NCBI GenBank assembly: GCA_032629725.1
Contig: JAFEVB010000002.1
Span: forward strand, 496,001 to 560,000
DNA from: Gremmenia infestans
Taxonomy: Eukaryota > Ascomycota > Leotiomycetes > Helotiales > Hamatocanthoscyphaceae
Direction: 5' to 3'
DNA length: 64,000 bases
The notes beneath the pieces were generated by a model. That model was given only the letters and a program-made list of their open reading frames with translations. It was not told the origin of the DNA and made no database searches. The first letter of the stretch is position 1, and every line of letters begins with the position of its first letter. The position numbers and the translations under genes were made by a program. Shown here in pieces: positions 33,869-46,947 of this stretch.

Positions 33869-35458
33869 ATGACGGACGGCACCACGGCCCTCGACGAAAA
33901 GGGTGAATACGGAAACGCCCTTATATACCGAATCCAGCTCAACGACGTGTCTGCATTAAAGCAATACTTGCTCAGAGAACCCATGCGCGGCCTGGCGGCA
34001 GACCTAGCCATTTACACCGACCCTTTCTACACCGCGGCCTATTATGCATCTACCGATTGTCTTCGCATACTTCTGGAGCATCATGCTATCCATGGAACTC
34101 CAGCTCAACTTGAGGCTCCCAACTCGACAGACTATCTGCTACTAAATGTGTCCAGCAGCGGAGCTCATCTTGATATGGCACGTTTTCTGTTAGATTGTTC
34201 ACCTGTATATGTTGATATTCACGCCCGAAAATGGGACATGACGGCCTTACTCTGTGCAGCTACTTCGTTCACCCCGCACCTTCCGAAAACGGTGCCAGCA
34301 TCGAGTGAACCAAAAGAATACCTACGCCATCACGTGGCTCGTAGTGAGGAGCTAATGCAACTTCTACTTGACCGAGGTGCTTGCGCTTGAGATGCCACAA
34401 ATTGGGCGGACATTCATAAAACGGTACTCAGTCTAGCCATCTCTAGGGCGAGTCCTGGATTGGTAAAACGTCTCATCGAAGAAGGTGCAGACGTGCATGC
34501 AAAGACAACAAGAGGGCTAGAGTCTTGGGCTGGATACGATGAAACGCTTCTCCAAGATTTCACTCCTCTTCATGTGGGTAGCTTGTATCTGAATTCCGAA
34601 GGCATCCAAATCCTGCTGGACCGTCGAGGCAGCGGCATCGACATTTCAGATATGTTATTATGCCGAGATAGTTCCGAATCTCTTCCCCTTCATTGGGCCG
34701 CCGGGAGCTTCAATCAGCCTGAGAACGAAGTTTGGGCCAGGGACGATATCGTTGCCCAAGCTACTGACACCATTAAGTTGCTCTTGAAAGGCAGCAATCC
34801 TAGCTCTATCAACATTCCAGATAAGCGAGGAAATACGGCCTTGCATCTCGCATCATCTGGAGAAGCACAAAGCGGCAGCGAACATTCCTTTGTCGCTCGG
34901 GCTATTGTGAAGCTCTTGCTCGAACACGGCGCAGATGCGGGTCTGCGAAATCAAAAAGGACAAACGCCGCTACATTTAGTAACTAAGGATACGGCACTGA
35001 TGGAACTCCTTCTGGCAAATGGCGCAGGTCTCAATGACGCTGACGCAGATGGCAATACCGCTCTTCACTTTGCAGCGAGTAAATTGCGTTATAGCGAAGC
35101 AGTGCGGTTTCTCATTAGCCGAGGCGCCGATCTCCATGCCAGAAATTATAAAGGGAATGCGCCGCTACATGAAGCAGCGGGCGGGTATTACATGAATGAT
35201 AAAAGGCGTTTGACTAGTGGATCCTATCGCGATGGGCTTATGCGTTGGACAAACGCTGATTTGATGAGATTGCAGGACGAGGTGATGGGTGTCTTTTTGA
35301 ATGCTGGATGTGATCTTGATAACCAGTGTAATGTAGTTGGTAAAACAGCTCGAATGATACTGGAGGAAACGAGGCGAAAATGGGAAGGAAGGGAAGAATC
35401 TTGGAGGAGGGATCAAATAAGGGCCGGAAAGGGAAGAGGAAATGGCAGGGGAAGGTAG
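33869..35458 (+). pseudogene. Ankyrin-repeat gene interrupted by one in-frame TGA
   Basis: From ATG 33869 the frame is open for 173 codons to TGA at 34388-34390, and the same frame continues without shift to the stop at 35456-35458. The span is 530 codons. Both sides carry ankyrin repeats: ALKQYLL and LRILLEH before, then TLLQDFTPLHVGSLYLNSEG, RGNTALHLASSG, KGQTPLHLVTK, DGNTALHFAAS and KGNAPLHEAAGG after. The TGA falls between a repeat ending in LLDRGACA and the helix LSLAISRASPGLVKRLIEEGAD, exactly where coding should continue. No convincing intron removes it. It may be a recent nonsense mutation, a readthrough codon or a sequence error. The C-terminus is Arg/Gly-rich. Function of the intact protein is unknown. 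Confidence 0.7.
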
Positions 35459-35892
35459 CGTTCTCCGAGCTGCGAGTTTGAATCGACCCGTAGCTCGAAC
35501 ATAAATGCCAACCCCAACTCGTTCGAGTTGGACTCTCTGACACAAATAAGGAATATCATCACGCTTGATGCCATAGGGTTCGTCTGCTAACTGCTCACAT
35601 TCCAAGAACCATATCGAGGGTTGGGTGGTGCGCTTATGGGGTGGTTTTGATTGGTGCAAGACCAGGTGCAACTTGCAAGCATTAGATTGGTGCCCAAAGC
35701 CTGCCTGCATGTCAGAAAATCCCAGTCTGAGGCTCTCCGCAAGGCTGCTAGGGCTTTGCTGTGTTGTACTGTGCCTCAACTCTTTCAGCCGTATTTTTAC
35801 AGAGTTCCAGCCTAACAGTGTTCCCACTTCTCTCTGCCATCAAATCGGAATATTCTTTTGTTACCTACAACACAACATCAAAACCACCAGCA

Positions 35893-38208
35893 ATGGCGGA
35901 AGCTCTCGGCGTTGTTGCCAGTAGCGTCGCGGTAACCCAACTTGCTACTCAGGTCGCAAGCAGCGTCATCAAGTTGAAGAATTGCTGGGAGCAGATCAAG
36001 AACGTCCCGACGGAAATGAGTTACCTCCTTCGCGAAATCGATTCTCTGAAACTCATCTTGTGCCATATACAGGACGACCAAGCAAGCCAGTGGGAGCCAA
36101 ACTCGGTAGGGAATGGCGTTCATTTGAGGCAAAGCTTGGAGTTGTGCAAACAAGGCTCTGCGGAACTGGAAACCCTAGTTAATGAGCTAGGTGCGAAAGT
36201 TGAAGGAAAGCACGGATTGAAGAAGAAGCTGGGGTCTGCGAAAGTGGTGCTGAAGAACGAAGAAATCAAGGTAATGAAGAGGAGATTAAAGAGTACAATT
36301 CGACTATTGTCTTTGTCGTATCAGTGTCATACTAGGTGAGCCTACCGAAGAGTACTGAAGATTCAGGACCTGACAGCTTCTAGCGCGATGATACAGATGC
36401 AGTCGGAGGTCATAGTCACCAGAGTCTCGAACCATATCGCTTCTGCTACTCTGAAGCCACGCGGATCGGATGATACCGTCATTGAGACCCCGACTCTGAA
36501 GGATGTATCGCAAACACATATGATCGATTTCAAGCCATATGAGTATTGGACTGGCTCGCCGTCGTGGATTCGCTACATAGCGGGGAATTTTGAGTATCGT
36601 AAAAGCTATCGCAAGCACAGAGGCAAGGAAGGAGACAAGCACTACGCAAGATATATGCTTCCTCGGTGGTTTTCTGACAAAGCCTGGGAGTATCGTGCCC
36701 AGAACACGAATTTTGGGTGGCGAATCGATTTACAGACGTGCCGCTATCTAAGCATCAACTCCCCCTTTTTCAAGGCCATCCGTAATAGAGATTTACTTAG
36801 CGTCCGAAATATGTTACTTACCCGCGAAGCTTTCGTCACAGACAGGATAGAAAACAGCACATATCACTTCAGAGGCGGTCTATGGGATGGTGATATGCAT
36901 TTTGTGGGTGGGCACACTGCACTACATGTAAGTCGCCAATTCTCAGACCCGTCCCGTTTATGTAAACAACGCTAATATATATTAGTTTGCCACTATTTTG
37001 GGAGACCTGGAAATGTCGCAACTGCTCCTCTCAGAAGGGGCGGATCCTCTTGCCCTCGACGATCGAAACAAGTAGGTCCAACGCTCAAGTCATACTGTTG
37101 ACACTACCCCACTCTAATCGGTGTTGGATTCTCTGGAAAGTTGTAATCCGAAGGTTAGCTTTATATCGGATTCATTTAATTAACCAGGATGGGCCCCATA
37201 TGAAATCGACTGATTTATCTACCTATCTATGAAGAAACTTGAGGCTTCAATATGATAATATGCTAATGATTGCCTAGAACACCATTGCATTTTTTGACGC
37301 GTTTTGCATCCTCTCTAACTTTCGAAAAAAAGGTGGAGGTAATGGAACTATTCCGGCTGCTTCTCAGGAGTGGCGCGAGCGAGCTTCTCATCGAAGATAC
37401 GAGCGTGCTTGAGAATATTAATGCCCCGATATCACTTGTTCGATGCATACAACAGGAGATGTACCCGTCTTTTTCAGATCTCTCATTACGAAGACGTATA
37501 GATCTGCTAGTGTGCGCCTATGGAAATTGGCATCATATACCTGCTTTGCTGCGATCTTCATTCGTCAATGGCTCTAGTATCTCATCCGAGGTATTAAATT
37601 GGGTCAATTCGCGGCAGGAGTCATTCCTCCATTTATTCGCTGAAACACTTGCCGAGAATGTCTGTTTCCCTTTACGGGGCGTTGAGATAACGTTTGATGA
37701 AACTCTTCATCCAGAAGTCATAAAACAACTTCGTGTCTCTCAAGATCATAGCTTCGTATGGCGTGGGATCATCAAAGACTTTGTCTCTGCCGGTGCTCCG
37801 CTACACGGCATTAACGCGATGGACAAGACACCCTTCTGGGTGCTCTTGGATACTTCAAGAGCGTGGATACCTACAAACAGCTCTTCTGTTGTGGCAAGTT
37901 GGCTGACCGATTTGCTCACATGCGGGGTGGATCTGCAGGCGTACGGAGCAGAGGAACACGCTATTTTGATGCGGAACGAACTTCATGATGTCCCAATATA
38001 CTGTCATCTTGTTGGATACTACCTCCCCCATAGGTTGATAAATTTTACTTACGGGCCTCATCCGGATGACTGGGTCTTCTGGTACTCGGAATTTACAGAC
38101 CAATACGCGGGAACCTTTTGGGGGATGATCGAAGCGGATGCTAGCCAAGATTCGCTCCAGATGCCTATGCCAGGATCATGGAATGATGATGATGATGATG
38201 ATACTTGA
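35893..38208 (+). CDS. Ankyrin-type protein with fungal STAND N-terminal domain
   Basis: Four exons: 35893-36335, 36384-36927, 36986-37071 and 37278-38208; 667 residues. The N-terminus (ALGVVASSVAVTQLATQVAS, then KLKNCWEQIKNVPTEMSYLL) matches the helical N-terminal domain found on fungal STAND/NLR-like proteins and on many ankyrin proteins. Ankyrin-like units follow late (GGHTALHFATILGDLEMSQL, ADPLALDDRNKTPLHFL, then APLHGINAMDKTPFWVLL). No NACHT or NB-ARC motif is visible, so this is not a complete NLR. The end is Asp-rich, coded by a (GAT)6 run. The 206-bp last intron is longer than the others but has a GCTAAT branch point and keeps the frame. The first in-frame Met that starts the N-terminal domain was used. 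It lies 434 bp downstream of the broken ankyrin gene on the same strand, and the pair may be old duplicates. Confidence 0.8.
38185..38202 (+). repeat. (GAT)6 microsatellite at the 3' end of the ankyrin gene
   Basis: Six GAT codons encode an Asp run immediately before the terminal Thr. Length is likely to vary between strains by slippage. Confidence 0.9.
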
Positions 38209-38799
38209 AGAAATACGCTTTCGGAAGAATGTTGGGATTTCTCGTCCCGCTGAAATTTCAGCAAAACATTCTCCCAGCATTGCCTTCCTAACGTCACCAA
38301 GCAACTGCATTGCTCAGGCTTTGCGACCCAATCACCCCGGAGTATCTGTTCAGATTACCTGATGCCACTTACTGGGGAACAAGGAAGGGTTATATTTCAA
38401 CGAAAGGATGATACTGGAATACATTGTCCATAATTTATGCACAGTAAACCCGCGAGGCTTTTTCTTCTTCGGCTCATATTCACCTTCTTTGAATGTCAAG
38501 ATATCTGATGGCCAGTTTGCGAAGGGCTTTGCAATGCTTGTCTCTGGATTATCGTCTATGCCCCGGATACATTTTATATTTTTAATATTGCTTAGCTCCA
38601 GCGTTTATGCAGGCCAATTCGAAATACGGCCCCGATCTGCTCTCCTCACCAGTTGTTTAAGCATCAACTTTCCACAAATCGTTGAAACACTTCGTTTTCG
38701 TGCAGATCTCTAGACATGGAAGGAAAGTGGTATATTACTCAAAATAGTATGCTACATCTGCTAGTCATATCCCTCACATACAAAAACAGTTGAAAAGAT
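38209..38799. other. Tail-to-tail intergenic region
   Basis: Between the 3' ends of the ankyrin-type gene and the permease gene. No coding signal was recognised. Confidence 0.45.
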
Positions 38800-40680
38800 C
38801 TACGACTCCTTCTCCATCCTTATTTGTTCATCATTCGTTCCCGACCCAGAGCCAGAAGGAGGCCTCCCATGAGCGATCTTGCTTTCAAGCTGCGCTGCGA
38901 TTTCTGGATTACTATCCAGAAGCTCATCAATCGTTCTCACAGGCCCTTTGAAAAACGTCTTGCCTCCAAATCCAGGGATGTAATAATACACCACACAAAA
39001 CACCAACACAAATCCCAACACAACAACAGCATAGTTCATCTCATCTGGTGATGGATCCGGATAAGATGGGAATAGTAGCAGGATGAAAATGAACGACATC
39101 CAGGCGACAGAATATACGGCCGAGATGTAGGACAGTTTGTCGCCCATGTACCAAACACCGGGAGTGAAATGGCGGAACAGGAGGCGGGATATCAGGGGCA
39201 TGCAGTAGGCGAAGTAGAGACCCATGATAGAGAGGTTGAAGATGGAGTTGATGGCGATGGTGTTGACAAACATGAGCAGACCTTCGACGAGAGTGCATAC
39301 GGCTACGAAGCCGACGGCGCGAGCCGGCGTCTTATTCGCCAACAGCACCCTGAGATATCCAGAGAAAGGGAGCCCGTGATCTATGGGGAGTAAGTTTCAG
39401 ATGCAACAAATGATGAGAGAAGGGTTGACAAACCTCTAGCAAACGCAAAAGTCTCTCTCGAAGCAGCCACCATCAATATGGAGCAGTTACAGATCGAGGA
39501 AAACCACAAAAACACCAACAGCGCAATACTGCCATTCTTACCCAAGCTGTTGAATGCAATCTGAGCAAACGGCTGCCCGAGCGGAGATGTGACAATATCA
39601 ATCACGTCAGTACCCATACAAAAGGCAATGGTGATAAGCACAGCCCAACCCGTAAGCCCGCCAGTAATCAGCGCAGAAACCATAGCAAACGGCACCGCCG
39701 TTGCAGCGTTACTCGCTTCTTCTGCGAGGGTAGCAGAAGACTCAAAGCCACTAACAACCCACACAGGTGTCAAGAAGCTCATCATGAACGCCCATCCGTT
39801 GTTCGTCCAAAATCCGGTGTTGACGAAATCGGTGAACACAAAGCTAGCGCTGTTCTTGAGCTCTTTCGGCGTACCCGCTGCTAAGGCGATAATAAGGGCG
39901 ACAAGCATGGCGAATTGGATAATTATGTAGCAGAAATTGAGCTTATTAAGCAGCTTGGAGGATACGCAAGTCATGGCGAAGGTTACTAGTGTGGTTGCGG
40001 CGAACATGCCGTAGTTCTCATATTTCGTTGGCACATATGCTCCGTCACTCCCAATGGAGCATGTTGCGCCTAGGATGAGCGTCGCGGCGTAGATGGTTGA
40101 TGAATAGATGGTCACATAGCCCAGCACGTTCATGTACCCTCTGCCTTATTGTTAGTCCTGCTTTTGCGTAGTGATGATCAGGGGTACGAACGCAAGCCAG
40201 CACATGAACGCTCTTTGTCCTGGAGGAGTCAGGCGGGCAACCCACTATTTCTTCATCAGCTCAATTCGATATACCAGCTTGCATACCCGAGAATCTCACA
40301 TAATATAATCCTCCAGAAGTTGGCATACTGCTTCCCAATTCTCCCAAACTCAATGCCACCGGAATTAACAATATACATCCCACCAAATATGTCCACACCA
40401 TACCCACACTACCACCACTTCCCAGCGAGAATATCATGGATTCAGCGATCGCCGGCGCGATTCCCATAGCTCCGAAACTCTGCCCAAAGACTGTAAGATA
40501 TGAGAACTCCCGCTTCAATTCCGCTCGATACCCAAGAGTTGCGAGCAAGTCATCGTCCGCATTGACAGCGGCGGTGGTCCCTTCTTCCAGACCCAGCACT
40601 TCCTTGGCTTTATCAATCTTCTGATCGCGTGTGACCGGTCTGACATCTGGCGCCCCATCTTCTGGGTAGCTTGGAGGCAT
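38800..40680 (-). CDS. APC-superfamily amino-acid/GABA/choline permease
   Basis: Four exons on the minus strand: 40680-40300, 40244-40192, 40140-39434 and 39380-38800; 573 residues. After a hydrophilic start (about 60 residues) the conserved ELKREFSYLTVFGQSFGAMG and SGGLYYWVARLTPPG segments mark the fungal GABA/choline-type APC transporters. The latter is assembled across intron 1. Further landmarks are AGYMNVLGYVTI, LTPVWVVSGFESSATLAEEA, FAFARDHGLPFS and a Tyr-rich last helix (VYYYIPGF). Twelve membrane helices are expected in the plasma membrane or vacuole. The donor of intron 2 (GTTCGT) is weak but gives the family-conserved join. Substrate cannot be assigned from sequence. Confidence 0.9.
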
Positions 40681-43600
40681 ATCTGCGACTCGATTTCGAG
40701 ATTTTAAAGTTAAGTCCGTGTCTATCTCCGGACCCCAATTGAGTTTGGATTCTGGAAGTTCGAATGGATAACGACCTGTCGCTATCGAGAAGAGAATTCA
40801 GAGAGACGCTTAAAACATTGAATGATTGGGAAGATGTCCCTTCTTATTGCACAGGTAAGATCCAGAAGGCTTCAAGGGTTACCCGGGTCTCAACAAGTCA
40901 AGCCACCGACCCACCAGCGCATCTTGATAAGGATATACAAGGTTCTAAGACAAGGGTCAGAAACGCAGTCACTGCATTTCAGTGATTCCGTGTGGCTTCT
41001 TAGGCTTGGTAATTTTTATATGCTGACGGCCACCAGCGGCAACGGCCATCAAAGTTACTCATATCGTTGAACTTCGAAGTTGTTTGCCTCTATGTCAAAT
41101 TATATCTAGGACTAGAGATATACGACTAGATCTGACACTGAATCGACCTTCTTCACTATGAAGTGGAGCTGTTCAATTGGGGACCTTCAGACGGCCAATT
41201 CCCTGCGAACCCTTGAGAAAATCATAGTTGTAACCAATAGGATCCTTGCAGTCTCAGCTGCTGTACAGTATCTCGGCGAGGCCCTCTGATTATTTGATGT
41301 CAGACCTCGAGGAAATCTTTTGCAAGGCGATAAGCGACTCCGACGTTTCGGGGGCCCGAACGGCACCGTATCACTGGCTCACGGAGGACCTGCCCCTGGA
41401 ACCCGATAAGGTGGATTGGGTCCGCTGTTGGTAGCGGGAGCTATGTGGTGGACGCTATCTCACTAAAGAGCATCGCATCTACTGTACTGTAGCGAAATCT
41501 CGCTCCATAGATTTTGCATAATGTAATCGAAATCGATTACCTTACTCACTACAGTAATATCTTTCTCCCATTCCAAAATAGCTAATCCAGCCAATAGTAG
41601 GGAGTTATATTTCAGCTAGAGAATTCGGACTTGAGATCTCTCCCGCATCCCGACTCCCGAGATAACAAGCCTTGACAAGAAACTACTTGTCTTCTGCAAT
41701 GGAGTACCGGGTACTCGTGGAAACGATACTCGTGCGCAGCGGAAGGCTAGTCCCGTTGGGAAAACGCCACTGGACTAAAAAGGGTCCTGGATTTGGCATA
41801 TAAAATGAGGTCCTCAAGGAAAGTAGTTGGGACGTTGAGAGTACTTGACCGTCAAGCGGACTAGAAAGTCCCTAGCTGCTCCAATTTCGATACTGACTTT
41901 ACGCCGGCATGCCTACTATACGGTGCTGCAATAGCACTTCCCGGGTTTAAAGTCGACCCCAGAACTTCTGGGCCGAAGTATGTGCTTTCGGTGGGCGCAC
42001 GAGCCGTCCCGCTGCTGTCACTGTTTGTGAGAGTGATCGAGACTAGCATCTTTGAAAGTTGCGGGGGCGTGTGTGTGTTCACGAGTGGGGAATGTTTCGA
42101 AAAGTACGAGGTAACTTGGAGTTATATCAAGGGGAGCTGTTAAACTTTTGTCATACTTCTCGTCGTTTCCTATATTATATTCAACGGGCCTCCAACCTGC
42201 AGCACTTCAATTTTCTCTAAGTTTTGGAAGCATAGCCGCGGCTTCTTCAGGGTTCAAAATTGAAGTCTTGAAGACCTAAAAACGGTAGGAAGAAAATAAT
42301 GGAGTCGAAGCATAGGGCATATACGGTAAAGTAAAAAGAGAAGAGCGCTGTGAGAAGCTAGGCAGTAGATATTTGCGGATTGGAAAACAGATGCGAAGAC
42401 TAGATAGCCGAGCACGCCTAACATCGCGGTGGAGTGGGACTTCAAATTTAACCAAGACCAATGCATATGCAGAAAGACTGCTACCTTATTACCCCTCACT
42501 AATGGTATATAGAGAGGAAGGATATGTAAAGAAAGCAGGGGGTGACGGGTTAATAAACAAGGTGGGGGGAGAGGAAATTGCCCTATTTGGGGAAAGGAGT
42601 CTAACAACGTATTAACTTCGTTTAAAGCCTCCGGCCTATATATCTCTTGACCAGCTCGGGAAAAATAACATCTGGTCACACAATTTTCTGCTGTGGGAAT
42701 CTAGTACATGGACTCCCAGATCAAGAGGAATCTATAAAAGCCAGCCGCTTCACTTTACTTACACATACCTAAGCAGTGATGAAATTGTAAACTTTTACGC
42801 CTCAGAGGCAGAGGAGCTTCGAGGCGAATGGTACGTTTATTGCCGGGAGTGCTGTGAATGAAAATGATAGATGACAGCAGACTTTTATTTGACAGCAATG
42901 TTTAGGTTTTATCTGACCGTTTTTTAACTTAAGAAATTTCACACCTGTTGTTACAACAATCCAACCATTATTGAACGATGTTTGCTTTAGTGTTATGTAG
43001 TGAATGAAAAGAAAGTGATTTATAATTTCTTCAAGCACAAACCATAGCGCATACTAAAAGAAGCAGAGGAAAATAGTAAGCGAGCATTTATATGTAGCCC
43101 CTCTACACCAAAGCACCAGCTCATAAACAGAGGGCGAGAAACGAGCAGCAAACTCAATCTGTATCGTCGCTTTACGCCCCTCTCTAACTACTATAAAAGG
43201 GCTAAGGGAGTTCCATCCAAAAATTGGCATCATAAGCAGCAGATATACTGAATCAGATGAGCCATATTGTCAATGATGGAGTCTTGGATGTGGAAATCGG
43301 AGCAACAATGGACGCATATATAGCGATAGCGCGCAGATTCGTGATATGTAGACTTTTACTACTCACCCAATCACCTTCTCTCGGAATATGCAGTAAATTT
43401 CATCGCAAAATCGACAGTATAGTGTTGTTGACAGCAGAAGAGTATCCGAACATAGAACTTGCAAGTGATTCTTAATAAGTACGGGATTCTCATTCTAGTA
43501 ATTACTAGAGCCCCGCCGGTTTATCAGGGAGAGAACTTGAAGACTATAGAATATCTCGTGTATGTGTTGTTTTTCTCTCGCATTTCTCTCGCAAATGCAG

Positions 43601-44211
43601 CATACCTTCCCTTGAACAAAAGGAACCATGCTTATATAGCGAAAATCCCCGTCATAGCAGTGTAGGCGTATGAGAAAACCTATATTAGCGACGTCTAGGA
43701 CTTGACCCATGTAAGAATCTTCAGAATCCGTGGTAGTAACACCCTCCCCACCTTTCCCTTGAATTACTCACTTGCCAAACACAGCTTTCACGGTACTAAG
43801 GGCTGGTTTTAAGGGGGTGCTGTAATTACAACGGAGGATATTCAAGGGAGCTCCTTCATTACTAGTCTGTCACCACCAGTAGATACTAGCTTTGTTGGAA
43901 AACCTCACTTTTGCAGCTCGCTCTCAATGTCCACGAATGATGGGGTTTATTGGAAGGAAGAGTGCGGCCTGAAAATCTGCCATGCGGAGTGGATGCATTA
44001 GGATTTGAATGTTCGGGTGTGTGAAAGGGATTTGTAAATACTTAGGAGGTTTGAATGGCTCTCGTGGTAATACACTGACGCTACTCCCCTGACATGCGGC
44101 AATGTTATGTTGGGGGAAAGCAAACGCCGCACTTGCAGATTATCAAAGAAGCATCCGAGACAAGTCTGAACATCAATACAGATTATATACACGTGTCTAT
44201 TTCCCTCTCAT
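40681..44211. other. 3.5-kb gene-poor region
   Basis: Long interval without a recognisable gene. Short open frames (40764-40985, 41246-41434, 41861-42082, 43257-43475) show no family motif, no consistent splicing and no repeat structure. The base composition is mixed, with AT-rich patches around 42110-42200 and 42880-43020. It may contain decayed genes or non-coding RNA, but nothing supports a call. Confidence 0.45.
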
Positions 44212-45203
44212 CTACAGATCTTTTCTGAAAACCTCAGTACTCCAAGGCTTAGAAGTTAAGCTCGTTAGCCCGTTGATATTCTCACACGTCTTCCTCCCAC
44301 TCATCGGACCCGGTGAAGGCACTGGAACGCCATTCTTGGTATTTATCTGTCCACCACCTACTCCCACATCAGCTCCACTCTTCACATTTTTATCCTCGCC
44401 AGTTAGAGCACCCTTGCCACTGGTAGTATCGACATCGTTCGCGCTAGCTTGCAAGGCCTTTAGCAATTTCACCGTGCTTTCGGGAGTCAGGTCTTCGTAG
44501 AAGTCGTCGTTGATTTGAACCATGGGGGCGTTGACGCATGCGCCGAGACATTCGACTTCGGAGAAGGTGAAAAGGCCGTCTTTGGTGGTTTCGCCGGGGT
44601 GGATACCGAGGTGGCCTTCGATTGCCTTCATGATGGCGTCGCTTCCGCAGCCACCGAGCTGGCAAGGGGTCTGTTGTATCCAATTAGCAACTTCTTATGC
44701 AACGAGTGAAGGGTTTCTTACGGTTGTGCATGCTTGCAAATGCCACTTGCCAACCGGCGTTCTATTATACATAGTATAGAACGTAGCAACCTCATAGACA
44801 CGCATAGGCGGCATCTCCAATAACCTCGCAACCTCATTCATAACGCTCAAGCTCGTGAATCCATGTTGTCGCTGCCCGAGGTCCAGGATGGGCATAACAG
44901 CCGCCTTTTTGTATTGGGGCGGGTATCGTTTGAGGATCTCGTCGATGAGCTTGTTGTTCTGCTCGGTGAACTTGAAGGGAATGTTGGCATTGTTCTCAGG
45001 AGAGTCTCGATGCTATATTTGGAGCTGTTAGAGCTGTGTTGCTTGGACATGGAGCTTACGGAGTAGTTGGGAAACCTTACGACTTGGAGCGCATCACTTG
45101 CTACCCTCGGGGAAGCTGTGAAAGAACGGCATTGAGCTCTTGAAGCCATACGGGCTGTCCGGAAGGCGCCTCTGAAGACATAAGGAGTGAGTTTGGATGC
45201 CAT
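44212..45203 (-). CDS. nuo-24: NADH:ubiquinone oxidoreductase 24-kDa subunit (complex I)
   Basis: Three exons on the minus strand: 45203-45081, 45012-44722 and 44670-44212; 290 residues. The Arg/Ser-rich N-terminus ([15 protein letters not shown]) is a mitochondrial targeting peptide. The core has [40 protein letters not shown] and the four cysteines of the 2Fe-2S cluster N1a in [15 protein letters not shown] and CLGACVNAP. The protein is the matrix-arm N-module subunit (NDUFV2/NuoE homologue) that works beside the 51-kDa subunit in NADH oxidation. The C-terminal extension, with [19 protein letters not shown], matches the Neurospora protein. Introns are 68 and 51 bp, and each splice restores conserved sequence. 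Confidence 0.96.
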
Positions 45204-46947
45204 TGTCGCAATGAGGGGGCACAATGGCTGGTAGTCTGGTAATGAAGTCGGGAAATATTACGGTCGTTGATGATGGTGGATTTCAAATGTCCTGGTATGA
45301 TTGGCGAGAGCCTCATTTGCGGTTGCTTCCATCACGATACGGGTAATATTCAGCATCGAATAAATTGACCTCAATCCTCCCTTCCGTTTTCCCTCCCCAC
45401 AACAATGACAAGTTCAGCTTACCAACTCATGATATTTTCACAACATTCCCAAGTCTAAAACGATTTGGGTACATTTTTGTACCATTTTCTCTCCGAATCA
45501 ATTTGATTACTCAAGCACATGGCTGCTAGCACCTTACAAAGGTTCAGTATGTTGAAACAATAACCAAGCCGCCTCTTGATTTCCAGAATCTCATCTGATA
45601 CCTTTCAGAGCAATGAGATTTCAATCCTCTATTTCCGGACTATCTTCACGGTACTCGATCTGTTCAATCTGAAGGAAAGGCCAGTGCCGCCATCAACCAC
45701 CCCTTTCCCTGCACTTAGGCTGGAACCAAAAACACTTTATCTACACCCGTTGATAGACTCGCAATCCTATCGTATTCTCGTTCATCTCCCTGTTACCATT
45801 CGCAGGCCTAGCTCGTCTAATCTTTCATTACATTAGCGAATTGACTTTTTGTTTTTCGTATTATTTACGTACCTAGGATTGTGTTTGGACTGCTGGTTTA
45901 TCACCGTACGTCCCCTTTTTAACAGGTTACCTAGGTAGGTATTGACTTATGATGGATGGCGAAAATAAGTTTATTGGCCCAATGCAAAATTGTGATAGTG
46001 TTTGGAAAGGGCATTTGATTACTGGTAAAAGCTAGCGTATGTTGCAAGGCCAAAGCCGATACTAGTTGCATTCTGTTTCTTCCTTGACTATTAGCATATC
46101 TCCTTTTGACTTCTGTACTTTTGATAGGTTCGGTCTGTTTATCTGAGAGGTGTGCGTGCGACGCGATGAGTGCGGAGTCGGGGACTGGGACTGAAACTTG
46201 GATGAAGGGGTGTATTGTATCATGAAAAGAAGATGTTGTGAGTCGCGGAAGAGAAACTAGATGGTGCGGGTGACGCCGCCGTGTACAAGAAGAGAAGGGG
46301 TGTGGGAGATCTTATAGGGGGTATATAGCCTGGGCTGCGAGATGTTGGAGATAGGGATATTCGGAGGTTGTGTGTTTGGAATGGCATGCTGGGGAAGGTA
46401 GTTGGGCAGTTGGGAGCTGGGCTTCTGTTTTTGCTTTAAGATGGAGAATTATGATTCTGGTTATTATTGATCTGCTTTGTATGTACCATACCCATAAAGT
46501 AACCGGTGGGAACTTCACTTGGGCGCGATACCACTACTTGGCAATAGCAATAGCAATGATTTAATGCCTTTCAATCACCTCACCGTTTCTCTCAATCACC
46601 ATCTCAAAAAAGTTAGGTGTTGTACGTAAGTGATACGCCCGCTGAGATTTTGTTGCAAATCGCACAGGTTGGTGGCTGAGATTCAGCATTAAGTGGGATC
46701 TCTTACTATTATGGTGAGGGCAAGACAAGATTGGACGAACGCCATGTGACGTACATGGACGCCACGACTCTTGGCTGGGGAGGTTGAATTACAAGTGTTG
46801 TTTCGCTTTAATGCTTTGGGAAATGCTGTTGCACTTCGCATCCACATTCGGTCAATCTCCCAGCGAGTGCGTGGCTGCGTGCGCTCAAAAAAAGTTCAGT
46901 TCTATATTGACTAAGGATATAATTCTACATAGTCTTACAAATGCCCA
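45204..46947. other. Long intergenic region
   Basis: The 1.7-kb 5' flank of nuo-24 and 3' flank of the DnaJ gene. No convincing coding exon. It contains copies of the palindromic element TACCTAGG (45869-45878 and 45927-45941) also present at 48646-48667. Confidence 0.45.
45869..45941. promoter_or_regulatory. TACCTAGG-type palindromic elements
   Basis: GTACCTAGGA at 45869-45878 and TTACCTAGGTAGGTA at 45927-45941. The same core recurs in the promoter between the DnaJ and PRP2 genes. Such TACCTAGGTA repeats are frequent in Pezizomycotina intergenic DNA; a regulatory function is not established here. Confidence 0.4.
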
